This document shows positions 16,528 through 24,084 of a stretch of DNA of 40,731 nt, piece after piece. The notes beneath the pieces are model-generated. The model had not been told where the DNA came from and did not search any database. It worked only from the letters and a program-made list of their open reading frames with translations. The translations under genes were made by a program, and so were the position numbers. Source of the stretch: an uncultured Acidobacteriota bacterium (GTDB taxonomy: Bacteria > Acidobacteriota > Terriglobia > Bryobacterales > Bryobacteraceae); the NCBI GenBank assembly GCA_902825945.1, contig CADECY010000086.1, positions 1 through 40,731 of the forward strand, in the 5' to 3' direction. Every line of letters begins with the position of its first letter. Position 1 is the first letter of the stretch.

Positions 16528-17613
16528 TTACAACAAGTCGGAACGATTGCGCGACTCCAGCGCCTTCACAACCCGTCCGACATCCTGCGCGCGGGCCCGG
16601 TCGACGATCAGCAACGCATCCGGCGTGTCGACCACCACCAGATCCTTCACGCCCACCAGCGCGACCAGCTTTCCGTGCGCCTCGACGAAGCAGCCCGTCG
16701 CGGACTCGAACAGCGACTCACCGCGCGCGGCATTGCCCAGCGAATCGCGCTCGGCGAGTTCGTAGACGGCGTTCCAGCTCCCGAGATCGTTCCAGCCCAC
16801 ATCCGCCGTCGCGATTCCGGCCACCAGACCCTCCTTCGACGCGGGCTCCATCACCGCGTAATCGACCGAGATTCCGGTGCAGTTCGGATACACCGCTGCG
16901 AGCTTCGATGCGAAGCCGCGTGCGTCGAGAGCCGGGAGAGAGGCCAGCAGAGCGGAAGTCTTCGGCTGAAATCGCCGCATGCACTCGAGGAACAGACTCG
17001 CGCGCCAAAAGAACATGCCGGCGTTCCAACAGTAGTTGCCGGCCTTAAGATATTCCTCGGCTGCTTCGAGCCGGGGTTTCTCGCGGAAACTCGTCAGCGG
17101 ATGCGCCTGAAAATCTCCGAACGCGATGCCGCGTGGAAACTCGAGGTATCCGTATCCGGTCTCAGGCCAGCGCGGCTGGATTCCGAGCGTGACGAGCTTG
17201 CCCGATTCGGCGGCCCGGAAAGCGGGCTTCAGGTACTTGCGAAACGCCGCAGGCTTCGAAATGTGGTGGTCGGCCGGAAACACACCCAACACCGCTTTGG
17301 AGTCCCGCTGGGCAATCAGTTGCGAGGCGAGCGCCAGACACGGTGCGGTGTTGCGCTGCGCTGGCTCGGCGAGCACTTGTTCGCGCGGAACTTCCGGCAG
17401 TTGCCGCAGGATCTCCTTGCGGAGATGCTCATTCGTCAGGATCCAGATCCGTTCAGGCGGAATCGCCGCTCGCAGCCGTTCGACGGTTTCCTGCAGCAGC
17501 GTCTTTTCGCTCAGGAAGGGCAGCAGTTGCTTGGGAGTCTTGGTCCGGCTGCGAGGCCAGAATCGCGTGCCCCGGCCGCCGGCCAGGATGAGTCCGTAGT
17601 GATGAGAAGCCAT
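16528..17613 (-). CDS. manC: Mannose-1-phosphate guanylyltransferase
   Basis: 361 residues. The nucleotidyltransferase signature LILAGGRGTRFWPRSR begins at residue 8, followed by KQLLPFLSEKTLLQET, PADHHISKPAAFRKY, REKPRLEAAEEYLKAGNYCWNAG split over residues about 175-200, and VGWNDLGSWNAVYEL. The enzyme makes GDP-mannose from GTP and mannose 1-phosphate for exopolysaccharide and glycan synthesis. It is the single-domain type, without the phosphomannose isomerase domain of bifunctional ManC/AlgA. Its ATG follows the stop of the signal peptidase gene directly (TAA then ATG), so translation is probably coupled. Confidence 0.88.
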   Translation of the reverse strand: MASHHYGLILAGGRGTRFWPRSRTKTPKQLLPFLSEKTLLQETVERLRAAIPPERIWILTNEHLRKEILRQLPEVPREQVLAEPAQRNTAPCLALASQLIAQRDSKAVLGVFPADHHISKPAAFRKYLKPAFRAAESGKLVTLGIQPRWPETGYGYLEFPRGIAFGDFQAHPLTSFREKPRLEAAEEYLKAGNYCWNAGMFFWRASLFLECMRRFQPKTSALLASLPALDARGFASKLAAVYPNCTGISVDYAVMEPASKEGLVAGIATADVGWNDLGSWNAVYELAERDSLGNAARGESLFESATGCFVEAHGKLVALVGVKDLVVVDTPDALLIVDRARAQDVGRVVKALESRNRSDLL

Positions 17614-18351
17614 TTATTCGAGGGGGTAACCGCGCACGATACGCAGGGTGCGGTCCCAGCGCGTCTTGGAGAAGAAGTTCAGCGCCAGATCCTTGAGATG
17701 GGTGGGATCGATCGCCTTGGTCATGTCGCCTGAACTCTCGAACGACCAGTAAATGATCCACGGCTTGCCGTAAATGTTCTCGCGCGGAACGAGGCCCCAG
17801 TAGCGGCTGTCCCACGATTCGTCGCGATTGTCGCCCATTGCGAAGTAGTGTCCGGGCGGGACCACCAGTTCGCCATCGCGCACGTTTTCTGCGAGCATCT
17901 TCAGAGCACGCTCGGGCAGCCGGACATTGGGTTCAGCGGCGGGGAAGTAGTCGCGATAGCTGTCAAACCAATTTGCCTTGTGGATCTTGTACGGCTCCTC
18001 GACAGCGCGTCCGTTGAGATGGAGCTGCTTGGCCGAGATCCGGATGCGGTCGCCGGGAATCCCGATCACGCGCTTGACGTAGTCTTCGCGCAGGTTCAGC
18101 GGATAGCGGAATACGATCACGTCGCCGCGTTTGATGCCCGTGTAGGGCAGTACGCGGCTCGACACCGGGTTGGAAGGGGCGTAGGAAAGCTTGTCGACGA
18201 TCATGTGGTCGCCGATCAGGATCGAGTTCTCCATCGACCCAGTGGGAACGACGAACGGCCAAGCCAAGCTCGACGAGGCGAGCAGCATAATGAGGAACGT
18301 GCCGGCCCATTCGGCGATCTGGCCGCGCTTGTATTCGGATTTCGATGGCAT
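17614..18351 (-). CDS. lepB: Signal peptidase I, copy 1
   Basis: 245 residues. One membrane helix (about 16-33) is followed by the catalytic serine 39 in VPTGSMENS, the general-base lysine 93 in YVKRVIGIPGDR, and the GDNRDES box with SRYWGLVP. The active site faces outside the membrane and cuts leader peptides from exported proteins. I chose the ATG at 18351 because GGGAGG lies 7 bases upstream and it aligns with the start of the membrane region in the paralogue. It is 17 bases downstream of copy 2 and probably in one operon with it and the mannose-1-phosphate guanylyltransferase gene. Confidence 0.92.
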   Translation of the reverse strand: MPSKSEYKRGQIAEWAGTFLIMLLASSSLAWPFVVPTGSMENSILIGDHMIVDKLSYAPSNPVSSRVLPYTGIKRGDVIVFRYPLNLREDYVKRVIGIPGDRIRISAKQLHLNGRAVEEPYKIHKANWFDSYRDYFPAAEPNVRLPERALKMLAENVRDGELVVPPGHYFAMGDNRDESWDSRYWGLVPRENIYGKPWIIYWSFESSGDMTKAIDPTHLKDLALNFFSKTRWDRTLRIVRGYPLE

Positions 18352-18368
18352 CTCGAGCCTCCCGGAGA

Positions 18369-19172
18369 CTATTGGACCGGATAGCCGCGAATCAAGTTGA
18401 ACGTACGTTTCCAGCGCGTCTTGGTAAAGAAGTTCTGGGCGAGGTCCATGATGTGATCGAGGCCGATGTTGGAGTTCGCCAGGCGTTCGGTCGGCGCATC
18501 GTAGGACCAATAGATGATGAGCGGCTTTCCGATGATGTGATCGCGCGGCACGAAACCCCAGTAGCGGCTATCGAGCGAGGAGTCGCGATTGTCGCCCATG
18601 GCGAAGAAATGCCCCGGCGGCACAACCACTTCTCCATTCTGTACGTTCTTTTCGAGCATTTGGTTCGCCGGCTCGTAGAGCCGGACGTTGGGCTCGGTCG
18701 GGAAGTTGTCGCGGTAGCTGTCGAAGTAATCGGTTTTGTGATACTTGTACGGCTCCTGGAGTTCCTTGCCATTCAACATGACCTGTTTGCGGACGAGCTT
18801 GATGCGATCGCCTGGAATGCCGATGACGCGCTTGACGAAGGTCTGGCGGATATCGACCGGATAGCGGAAGACGATGATGTCGCCGCGTTTGACGTCACTA
18901 TAAGGAAGGAGGTGTTTGGAGATGGGGCCGGGCGGTGAGTAGGCGAGCTTGTCGACGAGCAGGTGATCTCCGATGAGGAGAGTGTCCTCCATCGAACCGG
19001 TCGGGATGACGAAGGCTTGAACGAGCGTCGTGGTGCCGAACAGCAGCAGTAGAATGGTAACCGTCCACTCGGCGATCGTGCCGCGTTGAGGATCCATCTT
19101 GCCGCGGTTCCGGACGACGAGCTGAACGGTGGTGGCCAGAGTTTGGCCCAGACTTTGTCCCATCGTCTTCAT
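18369..19172 (-). CDS. lepB: Signal peptidase I, copy 2
   Basis: 267 residues, a clear paralogue of the downstream copy over the whole length. Membrane helix about 35-52, catalytic serine 60 in IPTGSMEDT, lysine 114 in FVKRVIGIPGDR, and the GDNRDSS and SRYWGFVP boxes. Both copies share the unusual ending (FF-KTRW-RT and RGYP), so they came from a duplication in this lineage. The start could be 19172 or an internal ATG at 19097 that aligns better with copy 1; neither has a strong ribosome binding site. Confidence 0.9.
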   Translation of the reverse strand: MKTMGQSLGQTLATTVQLVVRNRGKMDPQRGTIAEWTVTILLLLFGTTTLVQAFVIPTGSMEDTLLIGDHLLVDKLAYSPPGPISKHLLPYSDVKRGDIIVFRYPVDIRQTFVKRVIGIPGDRIKLVRKQVMLNGKELQEPYKYHKTDYFDSYRDNFPTEPNVRLYEPANQMLEKNVQNGEVVVPPGHFFAMGDNRDSSLDSRYWGFVPRDHIIGKPLIIYWSYDAPTERLANSNIGLDHIMDLAQNFFTKTRWKRTFNLIRGYPVQ

Positions 19173-19176
19173 TCTA

Positions 19177-19193
19177 GCCGAATTGGCCGAATT
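19177..19193. repeat. Tandem GCCGAATT repeat
   Basis: GCCGAATT occurs at 19177-19184 and again at 19186-19193, a 9-base period, in the 90-base space between the divergent lepB and flgM genes. It lies upstream of the sigma-28 promoter and just before the lepB start, and could be a regulator site, but two copies are thin evidence. Confidence 0.3.
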
Positions 19194-19206
19194 CGCGAAA
19201 TCTCCT

Positions 19207-19234
19207 TAAAGCACGCCTCCACCCTCGCCGATAT
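19207..19234 (+). promoter_or_regulatory. Sigma-28 (FliA) promoter of the flgM operon
   Basis: TAAA at 19207-19210, a 16-base spacer and GCCGATAT at 19227-19234 match the flagellar sigma-28 consensus TAAA, N15, GCCGATAA with one base mismatch and one extra spacer base. Transcription would start near 19241, about 20 bases before flgM. Since FlgM inhibits sigma-28, the operon would be under feedback control. Confidence 0.75.
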
Positions 19235-19242
19235 GACCCAAG

Positions 19243-19259
19243 GAAGGGAGAGGCCCTTC
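19243..19259 (+). promoter_or_regulatory. Hairpin covering the flgM ribosome binding site
   Basis: GAAGGG (19243-19248) and CCCTTC (19254-19259) form a perfect 6-bp stem with the loop AGAGG. The purine-rich ribosome binding region of flgM is inside this hairpin, which ends 3 bases before the ATG and would sit at the extreme 5' end of the predicted sigma-28 transcript. It could limit flgM translation; no ligand or protein partner is evident. Confidence 0.45.
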
Positions 19260-19262
19260 ACG

Positions 19263-19565
19263 ATGAAGATCGACAACACGAACGTAAGCGGAACGAGCGC
19301 CGAACGCCTCGAGCAGAACCGTACGACGGCGGTGGTGCGGACCGGCTATGATCGCGCCGGACGGGCAGCAGGCGGCTCCGGCGCGGAAAACGGCGATCAA
19401 ATTGACCTCTCGGGCCTGAGCCGGGCGTTGAGCGCGGCATCCTCGGAATCGCCCGAGCGGGTGGCACAAGTCGAACAGCTCTCCGAGACCTACGCCTCCG
19501 GAAACTATCGGGTTGACGCGGAAGAGGTTAGCCGGCGAATTGTCGAGGATGCGCTGAGGCCGTGA
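19263..19565 (+). CDS. flgM: Anti-sigma-28 factor FlgM
   Basis: 100 residues starting MKIDNTNVSG. The N-terminal half is polar and probably disordered, and the C-terminal half has DQIDLSGLSRAL, RVAQVEQLSETYASGNYRVD and AEEVSRRIVEDAL, the usual FlgM sigma-binding pattern. FlgM holds sigma-28 inactive until the hook is complete and FlgM is exported. It heads an operon with the hook-filament junction genes, as in many flagellated bacteria, and its stop overlaps the next start in GTGA. Confidence 0.88.
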   Translation: MKIDNTNVSGTSAERLEQNRTTAVVRTGYDRAGRAAGGSGAENGDQIDLSGLSRALSAASSESPERVAQVEQLSETYASGNYRVDAEEVSRRIVEDALRP

Positions 19566-19828
19566 GCCCCCGGGCCGAACGGGCCGAGCGGTTGCTGGCG
19601 GTGCCCACCGCCGACAACGTCTGGGCCGCGCTCGACGAACTGAAGGCGGCGGCGCAGCGCTCCGAGATCTGCTCGACCGCGCAAGAAAGGCGCATCGTCG
19701 CATTGCTGAACAACGCCCTCGCGATCCGGACCGAGTCTCTCCGGCTTCGAACAGGGGCAGACGTCTACTCGCCGGGCGGACAGTGGGCAAACCCGATCCG
19801 GCTCGCACGAGTCGCGGTGGAGGGCTGA
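19562..19828 (+). CDS. Small FlgN-like flagellar protein
   Basis: 88 residues from a GTG that overlaps the flgM stop. It is helical (TADNVWAALDELKAAAQRS, ERRIVALLNNALAIRTES) and ends YSPGGQWANP. FlgN is the export chaperone of FlgK and FlgL, sits in exactly this place, and often ends in a glycine/proline-rich tail; the protein is shorter than the usual 140 residues. Similarity is by position and general plan, not by a firm motif. Confidence 0.6.
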   Translation: MSPRAERAERLLAVPTADNVWAALDELKAAAQRSEICSTAQERRIVALLNNALAIRTESLRLRTGADVYSPGGQWANPIRLARVAVEG

Positions 19829-19830
19829 CC

Positions 19831-21189
19831 ATGGGAAATCTCATCAACTCGCTCGCCACGGTCGCCCGGTCGATGGAGACCGTGCAAAAGGGCATCGCGC
19901 TCACCAGCAACAATGTCACCAACGCACGGGCTCCCGGCTACGTCCGCCAGACGCTGTCGATGGTCGGCCTGCCGTTCGAACTGGGTCAGGGCCTCACGGG
20001 CGGCCTCGACAGCAACGGACTCATCTCGAGCCGGAAGGACTACCTCGAGCGGGGCGTCCAGACCCAACAGCATCAATACAGCCGCTTCTCGCAACGCGCG
20101 GTCACGCTCGGCCAAGTCGATTCCGCGTTCGATGTCAACGGGCAAGGTGGCGTTGGCGAGGCGCTCGATGGCCTGTTTGCGAGCTTCCTCGATCTCAGCG
20201 TCGCGCCGAACTCTACTTCTTCCCGCCAGGGGGTGCTGCGTCAAGCCCAGCAGTTGGCCGGACAGTTCAACGATCTTGCGGCAACGCTCTCCAATGCGCG
20301 TCACAACGCCGCCCACGAAGGCCGCGGAACCGTCGAGGCCATCAACAACATCACCAACGACCTGCGGAACTACAACATCCAGATCCGGCAGGATCGCCGA
20401 AGGCTCGAAGATCCGGGCCTCGACGCCCAGATCCACTCCAAGCTCGATCAACTGTCCGATCTGGTTGACTTCACGGTGCTACGCGGTGAAGACGGTTCCT
20501 ACAACGTCTACCTGGGCGGGCAGACTCCTTCGGTACTCGGCGATCATCAATATCCGATCCACTTCGACCAATCGACCGGCCAAGTGGTGATTTCCAACGA
20601 CCAGGGCGCCGACATTACCGCCACTCTCCAGGGCGGCAAGATTCGGGGCCTGATCGAGGCTCACAACGGCCTGATTCAGTCGCACCAAAATGACCTCGAC
20701 CGATTGGCGACGGCGGTTGCCGAGAGCGTCAACGCGCAGTTGGCAGCGGGCCTCGACCGCAACGGGCAGCCAGGCGCATCGCTGTTCCAGTACAATGCGG
20801 CATTCGGCGCCGCGGCCACGATCGCGGTTCGAAACGTTACCGCCGATGAGATCGCGGCGGCCTCGGCGGGAGCACCGGGCGGAAATGGCAACGCCCTCGA
20901 CCTGGCCGACTTCGGCTCGAAGAAGATCATCGACAACCTCTCTTTCTCGCAGTTCTATGGCGAGATCGCGGCCCGGGCTGGCGCCGCCGTGGCCTCCGCA
21001 CGCGAGGAAGAGCGCACCCACTCGTTGATGCTCACCCAGGCCAAGACCCTGCGCGAGGAGTTGAGCTCAGTCTCGCTCGATGAAGAAGCCGCGCGGCTGG
21101 TCGAGTATCAGCGAGCCTATCAGGCAAGCGCCCAAGTCTTCCGGACGCTCAACGAATTGACCCAAACCACGATGGATCTCCTGAGGTAA
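19831..21189 (+). CDS. flgK: Flagellar hook-associated protein 1
   Basis: 452 residues. The N-terminus NSLATVARSMETVQKGIALT, SNNVTNARAPGYVRQT is the flagellar rod/hook N-terminal motif, and the C-terminus SLDEEAARLVEYQRAYQAS, LNELTQTTMDLLR is the matching C-terminal motif; the two form the coiled coil that packs FlgK between hook and filament. The middle is a shorter variable domain than in enteric bacteria. The ATG at 19831 follows the previous stop by 2 bases. Confidence 0.93.
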   Translation: MGNLINSLATVARSMETVQKGIALTSNNVTNARAPGYVRQTLSMVGLPFELGQGLTGGLDSNGLISSRKDYLERGVQTQQHQYSRFSQRAVTLGQVDSAFDVNGQGGVGEALDGLFASFLDLSVAPNSTSSRQGVLRQAQQLAGQFNDLAATLSNARHNAAHEGRGTVEAINNITNDLRNYNIQIRQDRRRLEDPGLDAQIHSKLDQLSDLVDFTVLRGEDGSYNVYLGGQTPSVLGDHQYPIHFDQSTGQVVISNDQGADITATLQGGKIRGLIEAHNGLIQSHQNDLDRLATAVAESVNAQLAAGLDRNGQPGASLFQYNAAFGAAATIAVRNVTADEIAAASAGAPGGNGNALDLADFGSKKIIDNLSFSQFYGEIAARAGAAVASAREEERTHSLMLTQAKTLREELSSVSLDEEAARLVEYQRAYQASAQVFRTLNELTQTTMDLLR

Positions 21190-21192
21190 ACC

Positions 21193-22098
21193 ATGGTACG
21201 CGGACCCGACGCCTATTCCGAGCGCTTTCTCTCCGATCTCGCGCGCAACACCGCACGGCTTGACCGCGCACAGCGCCAATTGAGCTCCGGACGCCGGATC
21301 AACGCCGCTTCCGACTCACCCGGTGAGGTCGCCCATCTGATCTCGCTACGCGCCGACCTCAGCCGCACCGAGCAGATCCACTCGAACCTCGGGCGGATCA
21401 AGACCGAGACGGACACGGCTGAGCAGGCCTTGAGCAACGCCATCACCACGCTCGACCGCATTCAGGTCCTAGGCGCGCAGGGCGCCAGTACGATCGCCGA
21501 GGCTTCCACCCGGCGAACTCTTGCCGGCGAGGTTGGCCAGCTTCTCGAACGGTTGGTCGGCCTTGCCGACACCCAGGTCGATGGGCGTTACCTCTTTTCG
21601 GGTGACGCCGACCAAACGCCACCCTACTCGATCGACCTCACTCAGCCCACTCCGATCAGCGCCTACTTGGGCGCGGGTTCAACGCGCGAGGTCGCCCACC
21701 CGAGCGGAATCCGTTTCGACGCCGGACGTACCGCCCAACAGATCTTCGACAGCTCGGTCGCCACCGAGAACGTCTTCCAGTCGGTCAACGCGTTGCGCGT
21801 CGCACTCGAAAACAACGACTATGCGGCGATCGGCATCGCGCTCGGCACGGTGCACTCGGCGGGCAAGCACCTGAACGATCAACTCGCCTACTACGGCTCG
21901 ATCCAGGGGCAAGTCAACGACGCGGTGAACATTGCCAGCCGCCGCCGTCTCGACCTGCAAACCCAGATCAGTGGAATCGAAGACGCCGATCTTTCCGCGG
22001 CCGCCATTGAGTTGAACATCGCCACCTTCCAGCAGCAGGCCGCCATGCAGGCCGAAGGACGCCGCCCGCGCCAGAGTCTGTTCGACTACCTCGGCTGA
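21193..22098 (+). CDS. flgL: Flagellar hook-associated protein 3
   Basis: 301 residues with the flagellin-like N-terminal helix (DLARNTARLDRAQRQLSSG, RRINAASDSPGEVA) and the C-terminal helix (IEDADLSAAAIELNIATFQQ). VDGRYLFSGD in the middle is typical of FlgL. The protein forms the second junction layer between hook and filament. It begins 3 bases after flgK and ends 3 bases before the convergent peptidase gene, so there is no room for a terminator between them. Confidence 0.92.
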   Translation: MVRGPDAYSERFLSDLARNTARLDRAQRQLSSGRRINAASDSPGEVAHLISLRADLSRTEQIHSNLGRIKTETDTAEQALSNAITTLDRIQVLGAQGASTIAEASTRRTLAGEVGQLLERLVGLADTQVDGRYLFSGDADQTPPYSIDLTQPTPISAYLGAGSTREVAHPSGIRFDAGRTAQQIFDSSVATENVFQSVNALRVALENNDYAAIGIALGTVHSAGKHLNDQLAYYGSIQGQVNDAVNIASRRRLDLQTQISGIEDADLSAAAIELNIATFQQQAAMQAEGRRPRQSLFDYLG

Positions 22099-22101
22099 CG
22101 C

Positions 22102-23226
22102 CTACTCCACCAGCCGGTTGTACTTCTTGAGAACCGCGCGGAGCTTGTCGTGCGGAAGCGCCGCTGCCCGCCGCCCCTCGACTCCGGTGATCGACTCGGC
22201 CGCCACCAGCGCGTTGATGATCGATTCCTCGGTCGCCTGCACCGTCGCCTCGAACAGCGGATCAAGCACTGAGTTCGCGAGCAGATCGATGCGCGCGAGT
22301 GGCGTCGAAGCGGCTTTCGGATTCGCGGTCGAAAAGGCGAGAAAGATGTCGCCCGAACTGTTGCCGGCGATCGAGCCCGTCCGCGCCAGTCCCATCGTGG
22401 CGCGCCGCGCCAGCCGTTTCAGTTGATGCGCGACGAGCGGCGCGTCGGTTGCGATGATGATGATGATCGAACCGGCTTCAACGTAGGGCTTGTCGAGTGC
22501 CGCGCGCGGCGGAAGCCCATCGGGGATCTCACGGCCAACCGGGATTCCCGCGGCGAGAAACTGATCGCGCCGGCCATAGTTGGCCTGCACCTCGACTCCC
22601 ACGGTGTAGTTGGCATCGTTGACCTTCACCACTCGCGAAGCGGTTCCCACGCCGCCCTTGAACTGCATGCACATCATTCCTGTTCCGCCACCCACGTTGC
22701 CCTCGGCCACCGGCCCGGTGGCGGCTTTCTCGATCGCCTGAACGGCATGCTCGGGCTTGACGTGAAATCCGTTGACGTCGTTCAGGAAGCCGTCGAACGT
22801 CTCGGCCACGAGCGGCATCGAGAATCGCTGGAACATCTTCCCGGTCCGCGCCTGCCAGCCGATCACCGCGTCCCGTACCACGCCGACCGAATGCGTATTG
22901 GTGATCATCACCGGGCCTTCGAGGAACCCGGACTCTTCGACCCACGGCGTTCCGGTCATCTCACCGTTGCCATTCTGCGCGAACCAAGCGGCGAAGACAG
23001 GATCGGCGTCCGCCTTGCCCCGGGGCAGAATCGCGGTGACGCCGGTCCGGACCTTGTCGCCTTCGATGAGTGTCGTGTGCCCCACCTCGACGCCCGCGAC
23101 ATCGGTGATCGCGTTCCATCTTCCGGGAGTCCCGTCGAAGGGCACGCCGAGGGCGCGGGCGCGAGGCTTGGGTTGCGCGGGGAGGAGAGCCGCGGCGAAT
23201 ACGAGTAGAAGCGTGAGTCGAGCCAT
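22102..23226 (-). CDS. Peptidase family S58 (DmpA/P1) aminopeptidase, exported
   Basis: 374 residues from the ATG at 23226. A hydrophobic leader (LTLLLVFAAALLPAQ) suggests export. WNAITDVAGVEVGHTTL, RTGVTAILPRG, ITNTHSVGVVRDAV, GNVGGGTGMMCMQFKGG and GNSSGDIFLAFSTAN (about 288-302) are the S58 motifs. These N-terminal-nucleophile enzymes cut themselves before the serine in the S-G-D motif and then release N-terminal residues, some of them D-amino acids. The self-cleavage residue before the nucleophile is serine here rather than the usual glycine. TACAAT lies 8 bases before the ATG and no ribosome binding site is seen. Confidence 0.87.
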   Translation of the reverse strand: MARLTLLLVFAAALLPAQPKPRARALGVPFDGTPGRWNAITDVAGVEVGHTTLIEGDKVRTGVTAILPRGKADADPVFAAWFAQNGNGEMTGTPWVEESGFLEGPVMITNTHSVGVVRDAVIGWQARTGKMFQRFSMPLVAETFDGFLNDVNGFHVKPEHAVQAIEKAATGPVAEGNVGGGTGMMCMQFKGGVGTASRVVKVNDANYTVGVEVQANYGRRDQFLAAGIPVGREIPDGLPPRAALDKPYVEAGSIIIIIATDAPLVAHQLKRLARRATMGLARTGSIAGNSSGDIFLAFSTANPKAASTPLARIDLLANSVLDPLFEATVQATEESIINALVAAESITGVEGRRAAALPHDKLRAVLKKYNRLVE

Positions 23227-23234
23227 TGGGCTCG

Positions 23235-23240
23235 ATTGTA
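23235..23240 (-). promoter_or_regulatory. Candidate -10 box of the S58 peptidase gene
   Basis: TACAAT on the minus strand is 8 bases before the ATG and would start transcription at or within two bases of the start codon. No convincing -35 box is present 16-18 bases upstream. Confidence 0.4.
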
Positions 23241-23246
23241 GTCGTT

Positions 23247-23999
23247 CTACTGGGAGAGAGTGAAGTTGACGTCGATCGACATCGCGACTTCGACTGGCTG
23301 TCCGTTGAGCGTGGTGGGCCGGTATCGCCACAGGCGGACCGCATCCAGTGCGGCCTGCACGAGGAGCGGATGACCGCTGACCAGTTGCATCGATGTGACC
23401 GAACCGTCGCGGGCGAGAATCGCCGAGATGCGAACTTGGCCCTGAATACGGGCTTGACGGGCGAGTGGCGGATAAACGGGCTTGACGTAGGTGATCAGTT
23501 GCGGTTGTTTCACAATGCCCCCGACTGGGACGGGGCCACTCGGAGTGGGGGGCGGATCCTTCTTCGGCGGGTCCGCTTTCTTCGGATCCGGCGGGGGCGC
23601 GACCGCGGGCGTGCTAGAAACGGCTGGCCCCGCATACGGCACCCCAATGATCGAACCGTCCGGCGACTGGTTCGTGGCGATCTCGATCGGACCCTCGGTG
23701 ATGATCGCGATCCTGTCCGGCACGATTCGTGGAATGAGGCTCGCCAAGCTGATGACCGGCACTCGAGTCCGGCTTGGAGCGGCCTGATGCTGCTGGACGG
23801 GCCGGACCTCGGGCGGCGCCACCGCCTTGAACGGCACCATCGGCGTCACCAGCCGGATCCCCGGCATCATCTCCGTATAGATCAACGGAATCGCTAGCGC
23901 GATCCCCACCAGCAACATCTGTCCGCCGGCCGCGGCCGGCACCGCCCACGGGCGCGTCCCATGCGCGCCAGAGGCATCCACCAACGATTGTTCAAACAT
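23247..23999 (-). CDS. TonB-domain protein
   Basis: 250 residues: a short cytoplasmic end, one membrane helix at about 26-44 (GQMLLVGIALAIPLIY), a long periplasmic linker rich in Pro and Lys (PPPDPKKADPPKKDPPP), and a TonB C-terminal domain at about 165-248 (YVKPVYPPLARQARIQGQ, AILARDGSVTSMQLVSGHP, WRYRPTTLNGQPVEV). TonB links the proton-driven ExbB/ExbD motor to outer membrane receptors; in acidobacteria many such proteins are not tied to a receptor. No exbB or exbD is in the window. GGGAGG lies just before the ATG. Confidence 0.85.
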   Translation of the reverse strand: MFEQSLVDASGAHGTRPWAVPAAAGGQMLLVGIALAIPLIYTEMMPGIRLVTPMVPFKAVAPPEVRPVQQHQAAPSRTRVPVISLASLIPRIVPDRIAIITEGPIEIATNQSPDGSIIGVPYAGPAVSSTPAVAPPPDPKKADPPKKDPPPTPSGPVPVGGIVKQPQLITYVKPVYPPLARQARIQGQVRISAILARDGSVTSMQLVSGHPLLVQAALDAVRLWRYRPTTLNGQPVEVAMSIDVNFTLSQ

Positions 24000-24084
24000 G
24001 CAGCCCTCCCGGCTTACTAACTCATCCAGATCTCGAGGCGCCTGAATGAATAGACACCGGGTTGGCGTGAATGTTCCCGCGAAC

